This document shows, in pieces, positions 54,931 through 64,000 of a stretch of DNA of 64,000 nucleotides; position 1 is the first letter of the stretch; every line of letters begins with the position of its first letter. The stretch comes from Kingdonia uniflora (Eukaryota; Streptophyta; Magnoliopsida; Ranunculales; Circaeasteraceae): contig JACGCM010002784.1 in the NCBI GenBank assembly GCA_014058105.1, positions 2,728,001-2,792,000 on the forward strand, read 5' to 3'. Under the pieces are notes generated by a model, which was not told the origin of the DNA, made no database searches, and saw nothing but the letters and a program-made list of their open reading frames with translations. Both the position numbers and the translations under genes were made by a program.

Positions 54931-57900
54931 ACACATGTATGGTTTAGGATAAATGGAATTGTAACAACCGATTAGATCATATGGGATATTTCGTTTATTC
55001 TCTTAATTTATATAATCCTAAAATGCCCCCTTTTTATTTCCGTCTATACCAAATCCCTGACATCTCAATCGTAATTATTTATGAAATGGTGGGTATAAAT
55101 GGAAGTTCAACCAAACACTTTTCTCCCCTACGGGTTTCGGTAAACTAAAAATCCAAAACCTAACCCCAAACTCTCTCTCTCGATCGATCGATTTCGCTTC
55201 CACCATGGAAAACCATTATTGATGCTTCTAAACTCCGATCAATGGTGAGAACTAGGTTCTGCTTTGATCAATTTTGCTGTTCACGGTGTCGAAGAAGAAC
55301 CCATCACTCAAGAATCCTATTCTGAGTCGTTTTTGATTTAGCGGAATCTTCATTAATGGTATTGGAAGATACAAATTTAAAGGTTGAAGAAACCCTAAAA
55401 ACCAATTTGATATAAGTTTTTTAACCAAAATTCTCAAGGTATCAGTTTAATCCCCTGGGAGCAAATTAGGCTTTGTTTTAACACTTGCTCCTTGTCTGTT
55501 TGATGATTCATACAGGTCCCCTCATATTTCCCATGAATTATTTGAAAAAAATTAATATAAGTTATTTGTCGGATAATGTTATAAGAACCCTCAAGTTTGC
55601 CCCCATCATGTTGAAGCAGCAGCAAAGTTTGATCGATTGCTGCTACGTTATTGGCAAAGAAGGCCCATATGAAGAAACAATTTTGTGATTTATATTGATT
55701 GGGTGTTTTTGTAGTTGGTGTTGTGAATTAAATTATGGATTTTGGGGGCTTACAAGTTTTTTTTCTTCTTCCAGAAATGGGATTTTGGGTTGATAGTAAT
55801 TTGGAGCTTGGTTGTGGATTCTGGAGGTTTAAGAGTGATTGTTGAACTGGAAAGTTTGAGAGAAATCGAAGTATTAGGGTAATCTCTAATCGTTTTACTT
55901 GCTTGAATACATATAGTTACGACTTGAAGTTTATCTTTTTGATTCACAGGGTTTGCAGCTTTGGATAATTACCACCGTAATTTATTTTCCCATCAAATTA
56001 TTGCCCCCAGCTTAGCTCTTTCTGCTACTACATGTTCATCTCTTCTGTTGAGGATGAATAGAGGGTACAAAGAATCTGCATCGATTTCTATGGTTCCACC
56101 CCATTCAAGGCATAGACTAGACTCAACTGGTATTTCTCTCATTAACCCACATCCCATTTTACTCAAAAGATTGGATTTTTATCACAGTTGCGGAATTTGA
56201 GTTGGTTAGTTGTGCTTTGTAGGCATTTCGTAGTTTGTGGATTACAACATAGAAATTGGAAAACACTATAATGCGAGGACAAATCAGAGTCTTCAACAGT
56301 GAGAAGTGAGTTCCATAATTTATTTGAAGATATTAAACAATTGTGTGTTCTTTGTTTTATCACATTTTGCTGATTTATATTCAATCTCCAAGTTATTCCA
56401 TTCTAGCTGTATAGTAGAATTCCTGAGTTAGGACATATATATATGTATCAAATTATCTAAACCATGCTCATAAGACAATCGTTATCGAAATTATTTTTAT
56501 CTGGGCCATTCTAATGTTATATATTATTTTGCCATATATTGTATTGCCGAGTCGATTATGAAAATCCGACTTCTTCATATGGTTTGCCCTATTTATTTAG
56601 TATCTATTGAAAATTATTCTTCTTCAGCAATGACTCCATGTAATATTAAGATGAGAATGATTTCTTATCGATGTCATTTTTGTTTAGGTTACTGTTAAAG
56701 AATGTACATAGATGCGCTTGGTTCCCGTCTCACATGCAATGAATGCCATTCAAAAGCTTTTGCCTTGAATAGCCAGCAGACTATCAAAGCTAAAGCAAAA
56801 ATGTTTCAATGTCGCCATATGGCCTTGTATCATTAATCCTGACGTTGAGCCTTCATGGAAACTGGTACGCGAGCTCTACAATAAGCCCTACAATTCTAAT
56901 TTGATGCATATCTATTGTGGAAGTTGCAAAAGTAAGCATTCAAAATCTTTCATTGATAATCTCGTGTATGTACAGAGTAATAATTTTATTTTGTAACCAT
57001 GTCGTCATATTCAGAAGTAGCTCAGATTTTGACACAAACCCTTTCAGGTTTTCATAATGCAGACATTTTCAGTTCATAAAATTTCAATAATTTTGGAGTA
57101 ATAGCCGTTGGAGTAAATGCACAAAACTATTAACTTCTATAAGTTCTTGGCATTCAGGATCCATTTGAGATGCTCATCTGAGCTCATTTTCATTTATGTT
57201 AAGTAATTTATTTATTTACCCCTCTAATGCTACAGTAACATTGGAACAACTTTATCTAGACATCGATCCAAGGAAAAAAAAAAATGAAGTGGTGACCATT
57301 AACGAATCTAAGCATGAAAGTGTGAATAAAAAGGGTTTTTGTGACCTGTTCTATTGTTGACTCCTAACTTAAACAAAAGAGCTACTGCATTTTCTCAATA
57401 TCTAAGTAAACAAGGTTAAAGCTGGAAGGAGACTTCAAGGAGCTTTTTACTACCAAGCTATCTTATGGAACAATCCATGTCAAGGTAATCATTTAATAAC
57501 GTTGTCCTCTTTTTTCTTTCTCTTTCACATTTTAATATATTCTTTAATAAATTTCCGCTTACTTTCTGGATGTTATCTTACTGTTGAGCTAAGATAAACT
57601 CATAAGTTTTGCGTTTGATATGAATATAGTTTACGTTATTTATCTAATCACTAGAGCATGCATCTTTTTTTTATTTCATTTGCGTATACTGTATAGTCAT
57701 GTATTTGTTAGGATGTAAACATGTTGACAGGACTTCATTTATTCATCCAAAATTACTTTGTACCACCTATCTATTTGCAGTATTCACAAGTAGAATACTT
57801 TTACTTTTTTTAATTTTAAATTTGTTGTAGAACACCAACTAAGGATCAATGAGAAAAAAAATCGAAGATGGGAGAAAAAAAGAAGAAAAATCACAAGATT

Positions 57901-60767
57901 TGTCACAACAACAAAAAAGTTGATATGGGAATCTTTCTAGTGAAGGACAAAACTGGGGGAGATCGATAGTTGAAAATTTATTGATAAAGCAGAAAACTAA
58001 AATATGTTACACTCTCTACCTGTCTCCTGTGATTTTAGGTCTACTTATTGACCCTTCAACTCAAGGCTCAACTAATTGAAAAAGTATTGAACTGTACCTC
58101 TAAAGCCCACATTAAATGCCAGTCGTATTTGTGATCGGGGTGACCTATGTTCGCATTCAATGGCTTCAATTCCTGATCCCCAGCAATTTTGCGAATGACC
58201 CCTTAACACAATCTAATTGGAGGCATAGCAAAATTGAAACTTCATGTACTTCCACAATGTAGGCATCTCTTTTGCTCTACATAAAGCGATTGATCTAAAG
58301 CTTTCAGAAATATTATAAGAGCAGCATCAAGAGGAACCACCACACAAAAAAAAAAGAAAAAGTAGACTGGTTTCTGAAGATAACAAGAGCCAATTTGGGA
58401 CCCATTACCGTTTCATTTGAGGAACCCTAATTCGGTTCAATCCCGCATATGAAGTTGGTCTAATTTTGAATTTCCTGATTTAGTCATGAAGAGATTTGGT
58501 GATAAAAAATCTTTTTTTTGTACTTTATCAATCCCCACTATTTTGATCGCCTCATGGACGTGGTAATTTTCTGCAATAGAAATTGGGAATTGATATTGGC
58601 TTACTGTTTTTGATTCGTCTTCATCATGTAGATTGGTGGTTTCATCTCATTATAAGTAGGTTGAAAGTTGATTGATTGGAAATGGAGTTTTTTTTTAATA
58701 TGCTAAACGAAGATGTATGGGCAATTTGTATGAAAATAAGGTATTCTGAGGGAGTTCTTGGCGGATTACCCAAGGGAAATGTTGAGATTTGGTAAATCTG
58801 AAACCATTTTAAGCTATTTCTATTGGGTAAGATTTTGAAAGATCGAATATGATCAGAATTTAGTATTGGGTAAAATTAAGATCATCGGCCATCATTTGTG
58901 TTACGAGTTTGTGGTTGGGCAGTAGATAGGAAGTAGATCTTTCGACAAGCTTTAGCTGGATATATCATGTGTTGCTCATTAATCATTTCATGTATGTTTT
59001 CATTTTTCTGTTAATTGGATTTTTAGAAGTAAATGTTTTTATGATTTTTTTTCAGGTGTTACCATACAAAGTGGAGAAGAGGTGTTTATTAAGTTGGTAA
59101 GTTTATCGGTTAAATAATTTTGATTCAATGCTTACTTTTTGTATGTTTAGGATTAATATTCAAATTTCTTAGTTTTTTTTTTTTTTTTTGCATATATTTG
59201 AGATGACTCATAATATAGAACTCCTCTCACCTTGGATATGGTATGTAGGGTAGGTATTGAACTCCTTTCACCTTGGTTCATATTAGTATAATCTAGTGGC
59301 ATACTAAAGATACATAAGCACATCAAGCACTTTTTCATTCTTCACTTACCATTCTCAAACACCTATCTTTTGCAAAGAAAGAACGACATATATAAAGTAA
59401 AGGGTACATTTGGATCGAATAAACAAAGTGATCCTAATTCCAATTTTGAACTCACGAAGATTAAATAAGCCTCAACTTAAAGTACCCACTTTTATTTCAC
59501 GAAAGCCGCTCTCACAACAGTAGAATGAGAACCTCAACCACTTCTCTAAAATGAGATGAGATGAGCATCAAAGACTCAAAAACATTTGTAACATTAAACA
59601 CCAAAAGTTAATTATGAACATGTATTAATAGGCGATGCATTTTTTATTTGCTAAATAAGTGACCTATGATTTTACTATTGATCTTATTATTTTATTTTAT
59701 CAGCAAGTTCTTTTTTTCCCACTTTTTCACAAGGCATAATCTTCATTCTCATAAAACTCAAAAATTAAACATATAACTCATGGCTCTGCTTAGTCGACAT
59801 AGGTAAATTTTATAACCTCATTTAGGGAGTTGATTTGAACACACTATTTCTCCTATATAAAAGCAGGCACTAGGGTATTATATACACCCAAGAGTTTGCT
59901 ATTACCTGTTCAAAGGCAAACACTAGAGTGATACAATTTTCTTTTTATAAACAAAGAAATAAAGTTACTGACATTCTCCTAGACCTCCTATATATACTAA
60001 AGTAAACACTAGAGTGTTACTAGCCAATTAAATTACTCTCCACAGCCAATCTCACTAAACCAGTTGTGAACTCTGTACATCAGACGAATAAAAATATATA
60101 TTATTCCTGCATGGGTGATTCTGAATTTGATTCTAGGGCAAGTACTATTAAGTAGTAACATACTCCCTGAATGGGGAATCACTCTCAAAACCAAAATCCC
60201 CAAAGTTGCCAAATACATAAAGTGGAAGCAAGATACTGTACATTTATTCATCCCAGAGACTACCTGCTCCAAAGATCAGGTATATCAGGGTTTGTTCAGA
60301 CTCCCTGATGGAATACTTATATGTGCTTACACAAAGAAAGCTCATATGAATTTGATTAGTAATAAGTATGATTCTTTCTGCCATTTTGGAAGGATTGGAT
60401 ATTGTTCTTAAACTGAACTTTTGGACATTGATATAAGGTCTGAATTAAAAGTAGTGACTTCTATCCTTAACGATAATTGGCCATCTAACAAAGCATATCT
60501 AGCCTATTGATAAGGATTTTATTTTACTCTAGAAATTTTTAACTTGATCAACACGCCACTCAAATTAACTTCGATTTGCTAATGTTATTAGTAGTTTGAG
60601 TTTTCATTTCTATGAGACTAACCTTATCCTTCAAATAGAAGCCTTATTATACTACGAGTTTTTTCATTTCAAGTTCTTACTTATTTCTCAATGTGATAAC
60701 AGGTACGTAAAGGCCCTATAACTTCTTCATTTTATTTTTGAACTATCACACCCAAATAGAACTGTAG
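54931..60767. other. Helitron-like interior with few recognisable exons
   Basis: Exon-like blocks on the plus strand include 57406-57483 (KLEGDFKELFTTKLSYGTIH, GT donor) and 59055-59097 (GVTIQSGEEVFIKL between CAG and GTAAGT, reminiscent of the casein kinase I segment around the ATP-binding lysine but only 14 residues). An open frame at 60115-60408 has no recognised family. The remainder is AT-rich, with a T19 run at 59171-59189. Confidence 0.35.
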
Positions 60768-62175
60768 CATATAAATGTGGCAATGATGGATAAGGGCGTT
60801 GGAAATACTCATGTTGCTCTAAGATACCTTCATGAGCCCTTAAATACTGCCAAAGCGTGGTACGAGCTAACAACATATAAGTATTTTTCTCTGCGTTTAT
60901 CTTTATATTCGTAGTCAGTTTAACCTTTAGCCAATACTTTTCTGTTCATATACAATATAGGAGGTATTATGCTCATTATTTTTACCATATGACAAAACGA
61001 TGCGAGCTATCATGCGATCACTGTAGCTCTTTCACAGGTGGAGGCCTAAACTCTCTGTGTCCAACAAGAGAAAATTACGTTACAAATCCTTCAAGAAAAA
61101 CTTGGACCAGATGATATCCGTACTCATATGATATTTGTACTCAGGTGAGCTCTTCATGCGTCAAATTTATCTCCTTCATTTACTAAAGACTATATGCGAG
61201 TCTGTCTAAAATACTGTATTTGTGAATCAAGTATTCGTATGAAAAAATGAAAAAAAGAATCCCATGGAATTTCTACAATTGGGAGTTATTTTGCTATTAA
61301 AATATTGAGTTATATAACGATTTACTTCAAATTTTGTAATCAAGCAATTTTGGATTAGGAAACATTTTTATTAATGGAGTTCCTTTTAACCTGAATAGGA
61401 GCCCAAATTTATATGAATAATAATTTATGGATTTAATACTAACCTGGTGTGTTTCTCATTAGGTTGCTGTTGTGTGGCCTGAACATTAAAGCTTTAGAGC
61501 AACAAGAGGATATTTGTAAGGGGACACCAAAACCAGATGCATTGATTGACATAAAAGGCTATCTTAGAGCATCAGCAACAAGCTAGGTATCGCTAATATA
61601 TCGATCCAAATGTTGTAAAAACCTCTTTTTTAGGACAACCATCGCTCAAATTGTACTCCGATTTATAAAATCAGTAGCGATCTGTGGCGATGCTGTGATG
61701 TTCAGAGTTTGTCAGAGGCCCACACTTTTTAATTATTTTATTTTTTTCGTGTGCTGTACAAAATAATCTAAAAACTTAATTTAATAATAAAAAATCAAAT
61801 AAAAAGTTGTGGGCCAATTGAATTGGCGCGGGTTTTTTTTACGCCAATTCAAGTGGCGCACAACTATTTTATTATTTTAATTTTTAAAGTTTAAAAAAAA
61901 AACACCTCTGAAGAAGATTACTATTCTACCCCTCGCTACATGTCATATATTTTTTATTTTAAGCCTACGTGGCTGGCTAATTTAGCCAACCTGGATCTCA
62001 TGCTCTTAGTTACTGATATGGTAGTTGATGACTTTGTTCAGATAGTTTTTGCTTTATTGCAATCATAGGCTTTGAACCTTAATTTTGGCAAAACATCAAT
62101 CTCGTTGATTTCATAAATTCAGACCAAGAAGCCAAAGGGAGAGATGTGCAAAAGAAGCAGCGCCGTGCTAAGGTA
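60768..62175 (+). pseudogene. Captured CLU/FRIENDLY-type exons
   Basis: Four exons in order, separated by introns. 60768-60889 reads INVAMMDKGVGNTHVALRYL and HEPLN (TPR region). 61002-61145 reads ASYHAITVALSQVEA and, past a stop, LQILQEKLGPDDIRT. 61463-61565 reads KALEQQEDICKGTPKPDALI and DIKGYL. About 62069-62174 reads LVDFINSDQEAKGRDVQKKQ and RRAK before a GT donor. These match the TPR and post-TPR region of clustered-mitochondria (CLU/FMT) proteins, which control mitochondrial distribution. A MITE occupies 61567-62005, at the third exon's donor site. One stop (61036) shows loss of function. Gene order and introns are conserved, so DNA was copied. Confidence 0.82.
61567..62005. mobile_element. 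439-bp MITE with TTA target duplication
   Basis: The ends are GAGCATCAGCAAC and the inverse of GAGCATGAGATCC (ending at 62005), flanked by TTA at 61564-61566 and 62006-62008. The interior is AT-rich and contains an internal palindrome, GCCAATTGAATTGGC then GCCAATTCAAGTGGC (about 61832-61861). TTA duplication fits a Harbinger-derived MITE, though the terminal GAGCAT is shared by several plant MITE groups. It has no coding capacity. Confidence 0.72.
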
Positions 62176-62403
62176 TTTTCTTAACCTTACTTTACAATTT
62201 GCAAACTTTTTGCTTTAAAGTTGCAAGTACAACTGTTAAATATGTATAGTTCAATTCAGTATTTGCAAACATGAGGGGTTTATGTCGACGATTAACAAAA
62301 ATCTCTAATCAATATTAGTTAAAGAAGTGCCATATTGTGAGGGTTGATGTCGGATGTTGGCTGTTCAGTTGATCACACCTTGCTACACTTGTTTAAGAGT
62401 AAT

Positions 62404-62880
62404 CCCCTCATTACTAAGATTCACTATTGACCCTCAAATCATTTTCGCTCATCTTGGTTAATTTGTACAATTTTTCATAACACTTTACTACTAAAAAATA
62501 CTCCTACCTAGTTCAGTAAACTTCAAAAACTTGTAATAAGTAAAGATGTCGGAGGGTATTTAGGGTTATAACCTCATTACTGGGATTCACTATTGACCCT
62601 CAAATCATTTTCGTCCATCTTGGTTGATTTGTACAATTTCTCATAACACTTTACTACCCCTGAAAAATACTCCTACCCAGTTCAGTAAACTTCAAAAACT
62701 TGTAATAAGTAAATATGTTGGAGGGCATTCTTGGATAGATCATTTTCGTCTATCTTGACCATTTTCCTTACCCCTTTACTACCCCCTGAAAGATATACCC
62801 TCTAGCCACCTCAGTTCAATGATTTATAATAAGTTAAATTATAGGAGAGTATTCTTGGATAGATCGTTCCCTCTATACTC
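62404..62880. repeat. 166-bp tandem repeat
   Basis: CTCATTACTRRGATTCACTA followed by TTGACCCTCAAATCATTTTC occurs at about 62408 and 62574, spacing 166. Each unit also contains CAGTTCAGTAAACTTC and TTGTAATAAGTAAA. A third, diverged and shortened unit runs from about 62736. Confidence 0.85.
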
Positions 62881-64000
62881 ACCCAAAAAAGCTGAGCCTC
62901 TCTCTCTCTCTCTCTCTATACTTGCATTTCCCTCTGAAAATCCTTCAGCTCAAAGTTTGATATCGATTAAATTTTCTTCCATGCTAAAAGGCATCTTGGA
63001 GAACCATATATCTTAAGGACTTTTAGCTACAAACAAAATTCTTAAAAAAACCTACCATCAGACTTTGAATCGGAATGTTTTTAAAAATAATAATATTTCA
63101 ACTCAACTATTCCACTTCCCACATTTATTTGTAGATAAAACCCTCAATGTATACAAGATGGTACTGGGTCTTTTAAGCTTTTTCCAAGTTTCTTTTTTCA
63201 TTTGTTTGTCCATGGGCGTCAAATCTCATTCGGAGGGCTTTTGTTTCAGGAAGATCAAAATCAGGGGATTTCTTTCAATTTAAGTCATTACAGTCTACCT
63301 TGACACAAGCTATTGGTTCTTGGCTACGACTACAACTAAAGCTAATTTGGTCCTAAGTTTCACCATTTTAGTATTTTAGCTAAATTTCTCTTAAGTTCAA
63401 CATTTTAAAATAAATGCTTTTGTTTGCAGGTTTGATGATTTTTTGTAGAGATTTTTCAAGGGTATAATAGTTGGTTTTGATGGATTTCACATTGGCAAAG
63501 AATCTAGAGAAGAAGAAATGTGAAATTATTGGAAGTTTTATTAATGAAATCTTATCGAAGCAAATTGATACAAGAGAGTAAGTTAATCACTACTATCATT
63601 TCCCCCCATTATCTATTGTCTTTATGAAACTTTTAGAGTTGTTATGTTTGCATTTACTTATAGTGTTTGTTTTGTGCTATTCAGTTTGATTTCGTTGAGA
63701 TTAATTTGGAAAAATCCTCAATGGATTATGGATTGACCTCATGCTTCACTACCTATTCAACAGTGCAAATCTAAACTAGCATTATTTTCTGTTGTAAACA
63801 ACAGGCCTTTTGCCCTTTGTATTAGTACTTAAAATGGAACCCTTTTCATGTTTGCAGACCTTAATTTGGGCTGTAATCCCAAACCTAAAGGGTTGGACAA
63901 TGATGGATACAAAAAATTTCCTTTGATTCAACATTATTTTGCAATACCTTCCTTGACTATATCTTATTCTGCCACTATCGTCGCAAATTGTCGAATCCAT
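62881..64000. other. Right edge of window; no confident gene
   Basis: A (TC)n run lies at 62899-62918. A possible plus-strand exon at 63480-63577 reads MDFTLAKNLEKKKCEIIGSF then INEILSKQIDTRE; family unknown. No 3' Helitron end was found here. Confidence 0.35.

Noticed and set aside
59055..59097. Casein kinase I gene
   Set aside because: Just 14 residues (GVTIQSGEEVFIKL) between splice sites fit; too short to call as a gene.

Overview
The window looks like repeat-dominated, AT-rich nuclear DNA of a flowering plant, probably a eudicot. The evidence is plant transposon families (Tat-type Ty3/gypsy, L1-like LINE with RNase H, CACTA, Harbinger, Helitron-like termini) and gene fragments with plant-type proteins and introns (ethylene receptor, callose synthase, F-box/FBA, mTERF). 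The species cannot be named from the sequence. I see no intact host gene, tRNA, rRNA or CRISPR array. Nearly every coding signal is a transposon gene or a broken, transposed fragment of a cellular gene. Gene names rest on remembered family motifs, not on a search.

Layout: 1-2036 is a minus-strand LINE-type zf-RVT fragment split by a 1.46-kb PIF/Harbinger element. 2735-8500 starts with a Helitron-like 5' end and carries exons of a Sen1-like helicase (minus) and callose synthase (plus), plus small unrecognised exons. About 9040-14560 is a degenerate plus-strand LINE (ORF1, endonuclease, RT, zf-RVT, RNase H) with a 109-bp internal duplication, followed by a 50-bp-period array built on ATTCGAATA. 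14985-21778 is a truncated Tat-type Ty3/gypsy copy (copy A).

The core is nested. A complete Tat-type element (copy B) occupies 29143-50687 on the minus strand, with 621-bp LTRs and a matching ATTAC target-site duplication. It carries gag, protease, RT, two RNase H regions and integrase on the minus strand. On the plus strand, between pol and the 3' LTR, lies an intron-containing coiled-coil gene (39648-43494), shared with copy A, and two smaller units (30103 and 31375). The 31375 unit is interrupted by a 7.0-kb CACTA element (31618-38621), itself loaded with pieces of a HAD/riboflavin-kinase gene, an ETR1-type ethylene receptor and an mTERF gene. DNA on either side of copy B (about 22.6-29.1 kb and 50.7-53.3 kb) holds another set of fragments (RIX1/PELP1-like, RPS7, F-box/FBA, SIN3-PAH) and may be an older CACTA-like carrier.

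54869-64000 again starts with a Helitron-like 5' end and carries ordered exons of a CLU/FRIENDLY-type gene; a 439-bp MITE with TTA duplications sits at one of their splice junctions. All pol genes show stops or lost catalytic residues, so these copies look inactive. The inferred order is: gene-fragment carrier first, Tat copy B into it, then the gene-capturing CACTA into copy B.
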